Made by a program: the position numbers and the translations under genes. This document shows positions 17,852 to 26,655 of a stretch of 64,000 bases of DNA, piece after piece; the first letter of the stretch is position 1, and every line of letters starts with the position of its first letter. The notes under the pieces were generated by a model. The model was given only the letters and a program-made list of their open reading frames with translations. It did not search any database and was not told where the DNA came from. The stretch is from Alsobacter ponti (lineage in GTDB: Bacteria; Pseudomonadota; Alphaproteobacteria; Rhizobiales; Beijerinckiaceae), in NCBI RefSeq assembly GCF_024294805.1, contig NZ_JANCLU010000017.1:53806-117805 (forward strand), given 5' to 3'.

Positions 17852-17926
17852 CGTTCGCGTCGCCGCGCCGCTCGTGACGCCGCATCGGCGTGGTGCAGCG
17901 CCCTTATGTGAGTCCGGGACCGAGCC

Positions 17927-19285
17927 ATGGTCGATTTCTCGCGATTCCCGCTGCGCCCGAACGCCTTTTCCGAGCGCCCGCTGAACATCGTCAAGCCGGA
18001 GGACAAGGCGGCCTTCGCGCTGCTGATGGAGCTCGTGCTGCTCGAGACCGGCAGCCGCGCGGCGCGCGAAGCCTGGCAGAAGGCCCAGCTCGCCAACGTG
18101 CTCGGCCATGCGCAGAAACGTTCGCGCTTCTGGGCCGCGCGCATCGGCCCGGGGAAGGCCTCGGCGGTGAAGCTGCGCAAGCTGCCCGAGCAGACGCGCG
18201 CCGAGGTGCTGGCGCAGGTGAAGGGCGAAGGCCCGCTGCTGACGCGCGCCGACGGTGTCGCCACCAAGGCGCACTTCACCTCCGGCTCGAGCGGCCAGCC
18301 GGTGACGTTCCACGTCAGCGAGGCGAATGCGATCTACAACGAGATCCGCTCCTTCGCGCAATACCTCATGGAAGACCGGGACCTGCGCGCCAACTGGGTG
18401 CGGCTGAAGCCCGCGCCGCCCATGCCCGCGCCGGGCTACAAGATCACGCGGGCTGACAATTTCGCCGGCCGGCTCGGCGGCCTGTTCGCCGCCGGCAAGG
18501 CGACGTTCATCGACTTCTCGACGCGCGACCTCGGCGAGGTGATGCGGCTCGTGAAGTCGTGCCAGCCGGGTTACCTCATCGTGCCGCCGCGCTATATCGA
18601 GATGTTCATCGAGCAGGCGGGCCTCGACTATCTGAAGAGCCTGCCCCTGAAGCTGCTGATCGGCATCGCCGAGGGCGTCCCCGAGGAGCTGCGCAAGACC
18701 TGCGAATCGATCGGCGTGACCTTCGTGTCCACCTATTCCTGCGAGGAGGTGGGCGTCGTCGGCGCGCAATGCCGGACGCAGCCCGACTGCTTCCACGTGG
18801 CGACCAGCAACGTCATCGTCGAGGAATCGGACGACAAGGTGGAGGTCGACGGCAAGGCGCTCGGCCGGCTGCTCGTCACCCACCTGCACGGCTACGCCAC
18901 GCCGTTCATCCGCTACGACGTCGGCGACCTCGGCACCATCCAGGAAAGCTGCCCGTGCGGGCATGACGGGCCGGTCGTCACCAACCTGTTCGGCCGGCTG
19001 CTGTCGAGCGTCAAGCGCCGCGACGGCACGCGCGCCAGCCTCTACGTGCGAGGACAGGAGATGCAGCGCGTGCATCCGCTGCGGGAGTTCCGCATCCGCC
19101 AGACGGCGCTCGACCTGATCGAGATGGACGTCGTCTCCGACGAGCCGACCCCGGAGGGCGCGCTGAAGCTCGCCGACTATGTGCGCGCCGTGGCGGGGGA
19201 GGAGTTCCGCGTCGAGGCGCGCTTCGTCGACGCCATCGACTGGGGGCCGTCGCCCAAGCGCCTCGCGTTCCGCTGCGAGGTGTGA
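17927..19285 (+). CDS. PaaK/CapK-like adenylate-forming ligase, copy 1
   Basis: A 452-residue protein related to phenylacetate-CoA ligase. Motifs are HFTSGSSGQPVTFH near residue 113 (phosphate loop), STYSCEEVGVVG near 267, FIRYDVGDLG near 326 and CPCGHDG near 344. The family activates carboxylates as acyl-adenylates; CapK-like members occur in polysaccharide loci and may acylate sugars or carriers. It is followed 60 bases later by a clear paralogue, and both lie next to a glycan-modification cluster. The acid used is unknown, and there is no other phenylacetate-pathway gene nearby. Confidence 0.82.
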   Translation: MVDFSRFPLRPNAFSERPLNIVKPEDKAAFALLMELVLLETGSRAAREAWQKAQLANVLGHAQKRSRFWAARIGPGKASAVKLRKLPEQTRAEVLAQVKGEGPLLTRADGVATKAHFTSGSSGQPVTFHVSEANAIYNEIRSFAQYLMEDRDLRANWVRLKPAPPMPAPGYKITRADNFAGRLGGLFAAGKATFIDFSTRDLGEVMRLVKSCQPGYLIVPPRYIEMFIEQAGLDYLKSLPLKLLIGIAEGVPEELRKTCESIGVTFVSTYSCEEVGVVGAQCRTQPDCFHVATSNVIVEESDDKVEVDGKALGRLLVTHLHGYATPFIRYDVGDLGTIQESCPCGHDGPVVTNLFGRLLSSVKRRDGTRASLYVRGQEMQRVHPLREFRIRQTALDLIEMDVVSDEPTPEGALKLADYVRAVAGEEFRVEARFVDAIDWGPSPKRLAFRCEV

Positions 19286-19345
19286 GTCCATCTCGCGTTC
19301 CGCTTCGCCCGCCCGCAGCCTCGTTCACTTGCCGATTGCGAATTC

Positions 19346-20707
19346 ATGGTCGATTTTTCCGCATTCCCTCTCAAACCCACTGCCTTTGCGAAGAGCCCTT
19401 TTCAGATGGTTGCGCCGGAGGCGAAGGGCGCGTTCGGACTGCTGACGGAAATTCTTCTGCTGGAGACGGGCGACCGCGCCGCGCGCGAGGCGTGGACGAA
19501 AGCCCAGCTCGCCAACGTGATCGCCCACGCGCAGGCGCGCTCCCGGCTCTGGGCCCGGCGCATCGGTCCGGCGCGGGCCGGTTCCGTCGCGCTGGCTGAC
19601 CTGCCCGAGATGAGCCGCGCCGACCTGATCGCCCAGGTGGAGGCCGAAGGCCCGCTGCTCGGCCCGGCGGAGGGGGTCGAGACGTCGGTCCACTCCACGT
19701 CGGGCTCGACCGGGCAGCCGGTGACATTCCACATCACGCAGGCCAACGGCCTCTACAACGAGGTGCGGCTGTTCGCGCAATATCTTCTGGAGAACCGCGA
19801 CCTGAAGCTCACCCGGCTGCGCACCAACGCCCAGGCGAAGGTTCCCCCGCCGGGCTACAGGCTGAAGCGCATGCCGTCCTACGCGGGCGCGCTGGAGCCC
19901 CTGTTCGAGACCGGCGAGGTGGTCGAACTGCTCTATGCCAACGTCCCGGGCGCCGAGCTGGCGCGGATCGTCAGGTCGACGCGGCCGGGGCTCATCGTCT
20001 GCGCGCCGCGATTTCTGGAGGAGGTCGTCGCCGCCGCCGGATTCGAGCTGTTCAGAAGCGCGAAGGTGAAGGCGATCATCTGCCTCGCCGAGGCCGCGCC
20101 GGACTGGATCCGCGAGGGATTCGACGCGATCGGCGTTCCGCTGCGGGCCAACTACTCCGCCGAGGAGGTGGGGTTGATCGGCGTCGAGTGCCCCGCCACG
20201 CCGGGCTGCTACCACGTCGCCACCAGCAACGTCGTGGTCGAGGAAGCGCCGGGCCCGGTCGAGTACGAGGGCGTCGCGCGCTTCCGTCTCCTCGTCACCC
20301 ACCTGCACGGCTACGCCACGCCGTTCATCCGCTACGAGATCGGCGATCTGGGCAAGCTCGCACCGCGCTGTGCGTGCGGGCACGACGGCCCGGTCATCAC
20401 CCATCTCGCCGGCCGGCTCTCCTCGACGCTGCGCCACGCGGACGGCAGCCGCGGCCAGTTCCACGTGCGCGGCGGCGAGGTGCAGGACATCGTCCCGGCG
20501 ACGAGGGAATTCCGCATCCGGCAGACGCGGCTCGACCTGCTCGAGGCGGAACTGGTCGCTCCCGGCGCGACGCCCGCGCAGGCGGAGGCGTTCGCCGACC
20601 ATCTGCGCGCGCGAGCGGGGGCCGGCTTCCGCGCCGAGGTCCGCTTCGTCGACACCATCGACTGGGGGCCGTCGCCCAAGCGCCTCTCGTTCCGCTGCGA
20701 GGTGTGA
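19346..20707 (+). CDS. PaaK/CapK-like adenylate-forming ligase, copy 2
   Basis: A 453-residue tandem paralogue of the preceding gene. Both start MVDFS-FPL-P-AF and end CDWGPSPKRL-FRCEV-like, and both keep VTHLHGYATPFIRY unchanged. The phosphate loop is HSTSGSTGQPVTFH and the second motif NYSAEEVGLIG. The substrate-pocket regions in between (residues about 150-260) differ much more, which suggests the two copies activate different acids. It ends 19 bases from a convergent methyltransferase gene, with no obvious terminator between them. Confidence 0.82.
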   Translation: MVDFSAFPLKPTAFAKSPFQMVAPEAKGAFGLLTEILLLETGDRAAREAWTKAQLANVIAHAQARSRLWARRIGPARAGSVALADLPEMSRADLIAQVEAEGPLLGPAEGVETSVHSTSGSTGQPVTFHITQANGLYNEVRLFAQYLLENRDLKLTRLRTNAQAKVPPPGYRLKRMPSYAGALEPLFETGEVVELLYANVPGAELARIVRSTRPGLIVCAPRFLEEVVAAAGFELFRSAKVKAIICLAEAAPDWIREGFDAIGVPLRANYSAEEVGLIGVECPATPGCYHVATSNVVVEEAPGPVEYEGVARFRLLVTHLHGYATPFIRYEIGDLGKLAPRCACGHDGPVITHLAGRLSSTLRHADGSRGQFHVRGGEVQDIVPATREFRIRQTRLDLLEAELVAPGATPAQAEAFADHLRARAGAGFRAEVRFVDTIDWGPSPKRLSFRCEV

Positions 20708-20726
20708 CGTCTCCGCCGACTTCGCG

Positions 20727-21524
20727 TCAGCGGATCAGGAGCCCCTGTCCGGTCGGGAGCGTGACGATCATCTTGCCCTGCCGGGCGGCGAAGTCGTTCC
20801 AGGCCTCGTACTGCGCCTCGTGATCCCTGAAGGCGTAGTCGTCGATCACGACGATGGCCCCGAGGGACAGTTTCGGCCACAGGCGCTCGATCGTCGCCAT
20901 TTCGGCGGGGGCGTGGTTGAGGTCGATCGAGAGATAGGCGATCCGCTCGATCCGGGCTTCATCGAGCGAACCGGGCAGCACCCCGCGCACCAGGCGCGCG
21001 TTCGGGAACGGCGCGAAGTTGCGCTGAGCCAGATCCCACACGTTGGAATAGACGTTCCGGTTCAGCGCGCTCGCCTGGCGGCGCTGGGCTTCGTTCAGCC
21101 CGTCCAGGGGAATGCCCTCGAACGTGTCGAACAGCCAGAACGACTTCGGCACGGACCCCATGGACAGGTAATGGCAGACGGTGAGCGACAGGATGCCGGT
21201 GTGGACGCCGCACTCCACGAAGTCGCCGTCGAGCCCGAGCCCGTGTTGCGCGGCCCAGCAGCAGATGTGCGCGCGCCAGCGAATGTCCGGCACGCCTCGC
21301 TTGCGCTTCCGCCAGCCTTCCTTGTTCAGCTCCGCGGACATTGTCCAGGCGTCGGCGAATGTCTGGTCGTCGAGAAAGGACAAATTCTTGTTGCGGACCC
21401 CGACACCGTCCGCCCGGTAATCAACATGAATCGACCTGTCCCTGAGGACACGAAATTTGTCTCCGAAGGCGTTGATCTTTCTCTCCAGCTGAGATAGCAT
21501 GTTTTTTGTATTTGAAATATTCAT
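20727..21524 (-). CDS. TylF/macrocin-O-methyltransferase-like SAM-dependent methyltransferase
   Basis: The 265-residue protein has the class I SAM-binding segment GDFVECGVHTGILSLTV, then FWLFDTFEGIPLDGL and YLSIDLNHAPAEM followed by IVVIDDYAFRDHEAQYEA, which carries the metal-binding aspartates and histidine of the TylF group. These enzymes O-methylate sugars. The ATG at 21524 was chosen; a TTG at 21542 would add six residues. The gene's 5' end and the gap upstream (about 21480-21560) are clearly AT-richer than the surroundings, which may mark a promoter or a foreign origin. Confidence 0.8.
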   Translation of the reverse strand: MNISNTKNMLSQLERKINAFGDKFRVLRDRSIHVDYRADGVGVRNKNLSFLDDQTFADAWTMSAELNKEGWRKRKRGVPDIRWRAHICCWAAQHGLGLDGDFVECGVHTGILSLTVCHYLSMGSVPKSFWLFDTFEGIPLDGLNEAQRRQASALNRNVYSNVWDLAQRNFAPFPNARLVRGVLPGSLDEARIERIAYLSIDLNHAPAEMATIERLWPKLSLGAIVVIDDYAFRDHEAQYEAWNDFAARQGKMIVTLPTGQGLLIR

Positions 21525-21648
21525 GATAGTATTCCGTTTCAATCATGCTGAAAACACGACCAGCCGCCGAATCGGAGATCGGTGTCGACAAGCAGGAGCG
21601 GGAGGGTTAAGTCGCTCCGCGGCCCCCTTGTTCCCGCAGCGCTACTCC

Positions 21649-22845
21649 ATGGCCCGCAAGAAATCGAAGCTCCGCAGCATGATGTCGGCCCGGCGGCTGC
21701 GCTGGTCGGCGACGCGCGCGCTGGCGGCCTGCGCGCCTTCGCTCGGGCGCAGCCTCGCCTTTCCGACGCGCGGCGTGCGCGCCGTCGATTGCGCCAGCAC
21801 CGTGATGGAGGACGTGCGCGAAGACCTGAGGCTGGCGGCGACGCCGGCCGAGACCGCCGACATCCTCGTCCCCGCCATGGCGTTCGATTCGGGTGACGTG
21901 GGCGGCAACCCGGCGGGCCATGCCGTCCAGTCCCGGCAGGCGGCGCTGGTCGAGGGCTGCGACATCCTCGGCCACACCATGACGCCGGTGCTGGCCGCGA
22001 CCGGCGACCTCGTGAATTTCGACGGCGTCACCCCGAACTGGAACTACGCCAAGGCGGCGCTGCTGCGCGCCCGCCCGGCGCCGCCCGGCCGCTACGCGCT
22101 GCTGCCGGACGTGTCGAACTACTACCATTTCCTCGGCAACGACGTGCTGCCGCTGGTCAACTGGCTGGAGCGCCGGCCCGGCGACGCGCCGCTGACCATC
22201 GTGACGCGGCGCGAGATCAACCCGATGGCGCGCCACGTGATCGACGCGCTGGCGCGGGCCTATCCGGTGCTGCGCGTCATGGAGATCGGCGCGCTGGAGC
22301 GGCTGACGGGCGTGACGCTGGAATGGGTGTTCGCGCTCGCCACGAACTACGAGTGGATGCCGGTGACGCGCGGAGACGCCGACCGGCTGGCCGCCATCCT
22401 CGCCGCCCACGACGCCGCCGGCGGGCTCGCGCCGGCCGCGCCCGGCGAGCGCCTGTATCTCGACCGCGGCAACGCCAAGCTGCGCCGGATGACCGACGCC
22501 GAGGCCGTCGACCGCGTGCTCGAACGGCACGGCTTCGCGCGCTTCGTGGCGCGCTACGACAACCACGCCGAGCAGGTCGCGGCCTTCGCCGGGGCGCGGA
22601 TCGTCGTGGCGACGCACGGGGCGGGGCTCGCCAATTTGCTGTTCTGCCGGCCGGGCGCGACCGTGGTCGAGATCTTCCCGTCGAATTTCGTCAAGAGCAC
22701 CTATTTCTGGCTCAGCCGCCGGCTGGGGCTCAATTACCGCTACGTCATCGGCGGGCCGGGCGACTACGACCAGCATTTCGCGGCCGGGGCCGACGCGCTC
22801 GACCGCGTGCTGGCGGAGGTGACGGTAGCTGGATCGGATCGCTGA
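21649..22845 (+). CDS. Glycosyltransferase family 61 protein
   Basis: The 398-residue product has LPDVSNYYHFLGNDVLPLVNWL near residue 155 and ATHGAGLANLLFCRPGATVVEIFP near 325, the two blocks that define the GT61 (DUF563) family found in capsule and O-glycan loci. It probably transfers a sugar in the cytoplasm during surface-polysaccharide assembly. The start at MARKKSK gives a basic N-terminus and removes an unlikely AT-rich extension. It ends one base before the GT2 gene, so the two are almost certainly one transcript. Confidence 0.82.
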   Translation: MARKKSKLRSMMSARRLRWSATRALAACAPSLGRSLAFPTRGVRAVDCASTVMEDVREDLRLAATPAETADILVPAMAFDSGDVGGNPAGHAVQSRQAALVEGCDILGHTMTPVLAATGDLVNFDGVTPNWNYAKAALLRARPAPPGRYALLPDVSNYYHFLGNDVLPLVNWLERRPGDAPLTIVTRREINPMARHVIDALARAYPVLRVMEIGALERLTGVTLEWVFALATNYEWMPVTRGDADRLAAILAAHDAAGGLAPAAPGERLYLDRGNAKLRRMTDAEAVDRVLERHGFARFVARYDNHAEQVAAFAGARIVVATHGAGLANLLFCRPGATVVEIFPSNFVKSTYFWLSRRLGLNYRYVIGGPGDYDQHFAAGADALDRVLAEVTVAGSDR

Positions 22846-22846
22846 C

Positions 22847-23728
22847 ATGGCCTCGCTGACCGTCGCCGTCCCCGTCTACAACGAAGCCGAGATGCTGCGC
22901 GCCACGCTCGATGAGGTGAGCCGCCAGAGCTTCGGCGACTTCGTCGTGCTGGTGTTCGACAACGCCTCGACCGACGCCACGCCGCAGGTGGCCGCCGAGT
23001 TCGCCGCGCGCGACCCGCGCTTCCGGCACGTCCGCCAGCCTTACAACAAAGGCGCGCTGGCGAACTTCCACGAGAGCCTGATGGCGGCCGAGACGCCGTT
23101 CTTCATCTGGCGCGCTGCCGACGACCGCTGGAGCGACAACTATCTCGAGGCGCTGCACGGCCTGCTGACGGCCAACCCGCGCGACCAGCTCGCGGTCGGG
23201 ACCATCGAAACGGCCGACCTCGACGGCCGCAAGCGCCGCATCGCGGCGTTCCCGGCGCGGTTGCGCGGGCAGGGGGCGGGCGGCGTGATCCGCATGCTGC
23301 GCGCCTCGAAGGCGGCCTGGATCTACGGGATGTTCCGGCGCGAGGCGCTGACGGCCCGCATGAACGAGGTCGTCGCCTCCTATGGCCACCCGTGGGGCTT
23401 CGACCACCTCGTCCTGTTCCGCTTCATCCTCGAAGACGTCGTGGCCGGCACGGCGGAGACGACGTTCTACCAGATCATCAAGCGCACGCGCGGACAGGCC
23501 ACGATCCGGCGGACGCCGCCGGCGCTGGAGCAGATGCTGGAGCTGCGGCACAAATTCTATGCGCTCGCCCGGCGCGACATCGAAACGTCGGCGCGCCCGC
23601 CGGTCTGGAAAGCGGTTTGGCGTGCCTATCTCTGGTTCTATACTGGAAAACGAGTTTACCGCTTCGAGAAGATCCTGAAGCGCTCGCTGCTCGAGAAGGT
23701 CAGCCGGGTCTCCCGCGTCGCGCCCTGA
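22847..23728 (+). CDS. Glycosyltransferase family 2 protein
   Basis: A 293-residue GT-A enzyme beginning LTVAVPVYNEAEMLRATLDEV, the UDP-sugar-binding strand of GT2, with VFDNASTDAT and the acidic metal site WRAADDRWSDNYLEAL. No membrane segment is evident, so it is probably cytoplasmic. It follows the GT61 gene by one base. Convergent with a CmcI-like gene that ends 22 bases away. The acceptor and donor cannot be deduced. Confidence 0.88.
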   Translation: MASLTVAVPVYNEAEMLRATLDEVSRQSFGDFVVLVFDNASTDATPQVAAEFAARDPRFRHVRQPYNKGALANFHESLMAAETPFFIWRAADDRWSDNYLEALHGLLTANPRDQLAVGTIETADLDGRKRRIAAFPARLRGQGAGGVIRMLRASKAAWIYGMFRREALTARMNEVVASYGHPWGFDHLVLFRFILEDVVAGTAETTFYQIIKRTRGQATIRRTPPALEQMLELRHKFYALARRDIETSARPPVWKAVWRAYLWFYTGKRVYRFEKILKRSLLEKVSRVSRVAP

Positions 23729-23750
23729 GTCTCGAGGTCGCGATCCGCCC

Positions 23751-24506
23751 TCAGCGGATGCGCTTCAGCCAGGCCTCGGGCCAGTGCGAGATGTCGCCCT
23801 GGAACGTGCCCTCGTTGAACACGCGGGGCGGCTGCTCGTGGGAGAACTCGGGGTGGCGGGCGGCGAAGTCGCGCGCCGCCTGCGTGGGGTTGTCGGAGGT
23901 CCACTCCTTCCGGCCGCGCGGCGTATCGGCGAGGTCCTTCATCACGCCGTCCGTGGCGACGATCCACGAGCCCGGCGTCACCAGCGGCGCGTAGAGCTCC
24001 AGCTCCTCGGCGACATGCTTGTAGGAATGGTCGCTATCGAGCACCACCATCACCGTCTCGCCCGGCGCGATCAGCGAGCGCACTTTGTCCAGCACCTCGG
24101 GCGCGGTGGAGGAGCCCTCGATGAGCGTGATCAGGTCGCTCAGCGGATGGCTCTCGATGCGCGCGCGGTTGGCCGGACGGATCTCGATGTCGATGGCGAT
24201 GACGCGCCCCTTGCCGAGCAGACGGCACAGGCTGGCCGAGTAGATCGCCGAGCCGCCATGCGCGACGCCGGTCTCGACGATCACGTCCGGGCGCAGCGCC
24301 GCCACCGCCTCCTGGTAGCGGATCATGTCCTCCGGCATCTGGATCACGGGCACGCCGAGCCAGGCGAAGGAGTACGAGTATTTCTGGTTCCAGCCCACCT
24401 TGACCCACAGGTCGGAGAGAACGTGGAAGGCCTCGTCGCTATAGAGCTCCAGCGTCCTGTCGCCGAGCTCGAGAACGCGACGCTCCGTGTCGATGTTGAC
24501 CCGCAT
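23751..24506 (-). CDS. CmcI-like (cephalosporin hydroxylase family) methyltransferase
   Basis: The 251-residue protein shows DVIVETGVAHGGSAIYSASL (SAM site), VIAIDIEIRP and VMVVLDSDHSYKHVAEELEL followed by GSWIVATDGVM, the pattern of the CmcI/rhamnosyl O-methyltransferase family. Despite the family name, members in glycan clusters are sugar O-methyltransferases. It lies 11 bases after the next methyltransferase gene on the same strand, so the leftward genes 27501-23751 form one unit dedicated to methylation and perhaps sulfation of glycans. Confidence 0.82.
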   Translation of the reverse strand: MRVNIDTERRVLELGDRTLELYSDEAFHVLSDLWVKVGWNQKYSYSFAWLGVPVIQMPEDMIRYQEAVAALRPDVIVETGVAHGGSAIYSASLCRLLGKGRVIAIDIEIRPANRARIESHPLSDLITLIEGSSTAPEVLDKVRSLIAPGETVMVVLDSDHSYKHVAEELELYAPLVTPGSWIVATDGVMKDLADTPRGRKEWTSDNPTQAARDFAARHPEFSHEQPPRVFNEGTFQGDISHWPEAWLKRIR

Positions 24507-24517
24507 GGTCCTCGCCT

Positions 24518-25693
24518 TCAGTGAATGGGAACCAGCCGGGCGGTGATGCCGACCCGCGCCGCGATCTCGCGGATCTCGTCGACATAGCCGGGGTTCATGA
24601 TGAAGATCGTCCGCGCGCCGCGCCGGGCCGCGTCCTCGGGGCCGAGCACGAGCAGCCCGCTGCACGGCAAATAGCGGTTTTGCTTGCCGGGATTGATGTC
24701 GACGACGTGGTCGATGTACTGGGCTTTCTCGTCCACCATCAGACCGAACGTCACGCCTTTCGCCCCCGCGCCCCACAGCGCCACCGGCCCCTGCGCGGCC
24801 GCCTCGCGGATGTCGCGCCGCCAGCGCTGGATGAAGCTTTCGCTGAAGCTTTGCAAGTCCAGATGCGGCAGCGTGCCGGTTTCCGGCGCGTGCGCGGCCT
24901 CGTCCTCGCTCGCCACCGCCTCCGCCCACAAATATTGCCCGCCGAAGACGTAGCGGATGGAGGGCGCGGCGAAGCCCGCGCGTTTCAGGGCGAGCGCCAG
25001 CGCTTCGGCCGAGAACAGCGAGCAGTGCTCGTAGAAGAAGTCCTGCATGGCCTGGTTCTGGACGATCCATTCCACGCAGGGCGTCTCGATGAAGATGCGG
25101 GCGCGGGAGGCCGGCCCCAGCGCGTCGCGGATCGAGGCGAGGAAGCCGACCGGGTCGGGCACGTGCTCGATCGTGTGCCGGCTGGCGACGACGTTGGGCG
25201 CGGTCGGCAGGCGGTCGGCGACCGACTTGTCGAAATAGCAGCGAAAGATGCGCGAGCCGGCCGGGCCTTCGCCGTCGGCGCCGCGCCAGGCGGGGTCGAA
25301 GCCGGTGGCGCTGCCGAGCCGCCGCCCGGCGGCGCGCGCCACCTCGCCGATGAAGACGCCCTGGCCGCAGCCGACCTCGAGGACATGGATGGTGTCGCCG
25401 GCGGGAATGGCGCTCACCACGTCGTCGGCGCGGGCGCGCACATGCGCCATGAAGGCGGGCGAGTAGGTCTGGTCGTTCTCGTAGGACTGGTCGTAGACGA
25501 TCAGGTCCGGGTCGAACGCCCGGTTCCACACGAAGCCGCACGAGCGGCAGCCGACGAGGTCCATCGGGCCGGTCGGCGCGCGGCGGGCCTCCTCGCGGGT
25601 CGGATAGAGCCGGTTGAGCAGGATCGGCACATCGGCGCGGGCGACGAACGGAATGGCGGTGGTCGCCGAGCAGACCGGGCAGTGATCAGCCAT
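24518..25693 (-). CDS. Zinc-finger SAM-dependent methyltransferase with C-terminal C-methyltransferase-like domain
   Basis: The 391-residue protein begins with a four-cysteine zinc site (cysteines 5, 8, 49 and 52), then VLEVGCGQGVFIGEVAR near residue 104 and HTIEHVPDPVGFLASIRDAL, and ends with LWGAGAKGVTFGLMV and VDINPGKQNRYLP. The order matches that of the C-methyltransferase at 10995-12245, but the two sequences are otherwise quite different. Its target is probably a sugar nucleotide or glycan residue. The C-terminal domain is where such enzymes bind a partner sugar. Confidence 0.85.
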   Translation of the reverse strand: MADHCPVCSATTAIPFVARADVPILLNRLYPTREEARRAPTGPMDLVGCRSCGFVWNRAFDPDLIVYDQSYENDQTYSPAFMAHVRARADDVVSAIPAGDTIHVLEVGCGQGVFIGEVARAAGRRLGSATGFDPAWRGADGEGPAGSRIFRCYFDKSVADRLPTAPNVVASRHTIEHVPDPVGFLASIRDALGPASRARIFIETPCVEWIVQNQAMQDFFYEHCSLFSAEALALALKRAGFAAPSIRYVFGGQYLWAEAVASEDEAAHAPETGTLPHLDLQSFSESFIQRWRRDIREAAAQGPVALWGAGAKGVTFGLMVDEKAQYIDHVVDINPGKQNRYLPCSGLLVLGPEDAARRGARTIFIMNPGYVDEIREIAARVGITARLVPIH

Positions 25694-25849
25694 GGAACAC
25701 TCTGTGGGCGGGGCCGGGTCCGGAGTCGAGGGAAAAACCGACGGCGACGGATCGTCGTGCGACCCAAGGTTATTCGGCCCTCATGCACCATTCGGGCCCC
25801 CGGTGCAAGGCGAGGGGGCCTGCGCCATTCGCAGCGTGTCGCGGCCCGT

Positions 25850-26623
25850 TCAGTCCTTCACGTAGAAATGGTCGTAACCGAGTGAGCGCACGCGCCGCAA
25901 GTCGAGCGGGGCGAGGCGGCGGTCGAGCTCCTCGACGGGGCCGGCGAAATACTCCACCTGAAGCACCGCCGCGTTGCGGCGCAGAGTCGCCTCCATGCCT
26001 TCCAGAACCTTGGTCTCGCCGCCCTCGACGTCGATCTTGGCGACGACGAGCTTGCCGGTCACGTCCAGCGTGGCGTCGACGGTGGTGACCTCCACGTCGA
26101 TCAGGGTCTCTCCCGCCTCGGCCTCGCCTTCGAGAATGCGCGAGTGGCCGCGATTCTTGGCCAGCGACACGACGAATGAGGCGCGGCCCGGCTTGTCGGC
26201 CACGGCCTGCTCAACCACGCGCACCTTCGCGAGCGCGTCGTTGATCCACAGATTGGCGCGCAATTGGACGAGGTTGGCGGGCGCCGGCTCGTAAGCGACG
26301 ATGGCCTCGAAGGGCAGGCGCGAGGCGAGCACCAGTGAATAGAGGCCGGAATGCGCGCCGATGTCGAGGAACACCGCGCCTTTATTCAAGGCGGGGTGCT
26401 GGAGCGTCAGCGCCGCGAGCGCGTCGATCTGCTCCTCCTCCCACACGCCGCGGAACAGCAGGTTTCGGTCCACCGCGTTGATCTGGTCGAGCAGCAGCAG
26501 CACGCCCATGCGCCGCTCCACCATGTAGCGATGGCGGAACAGGCGCGCGTAGGTCTTCAGCACGCTGGAGACGAGGTTCCTCGTCAGGTGAACCCGGCGC
26601 AGCAGGCGCGGAGTGTGGAACAT
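25850..26623 (-). CDS. FkbM family methyltransferase
   Basis: A 257-residue protein with VFLDIGAHSGLYSLVLA, FEAIVAYEPAPANLVQLRAN and LVVAKIDVEGGETKVLEGM, the three conserved blocks of FkbM O-methyltransferases. Residues 1-45 are basic and helix-like (LVSSVLKTYARLFRHRYMVERR) and may bind a membrane or carrier. The family is common in surface-glycan clusters. It sits 156 bases upstream of the neighbouring methyltransferase and 32 bases after the sulfotransferase-like gene on the same strand. Confidence 0.87.
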   Translation of the reverse strand: MFHTPRLLRRVHLTRNLVSSVLKTYARLFRHRYMVERRMGVLLLLDQINAVDRNLLFRGVWEEEQIDALAALTLQHPALNKGAVFLDIGAHSGLYSLVLASRLPFEAIVAYEPAPANLVQLRANLWINDALAKVRVVEQAVADKPGRASFVVSLAKNRGHSRILEGEAEAGETLIDVEVTTVDATLDVTGKLVVAKIDVEGGETKVLEGMEATLRRNAAVLQVEYFAGPVEELDRRLAPLDLRRVRSLGYDHFYVKD

Positions 26624-26655
26624 GGCGCGTGTCTCGGCGGCTATCGTCGGGCGGT

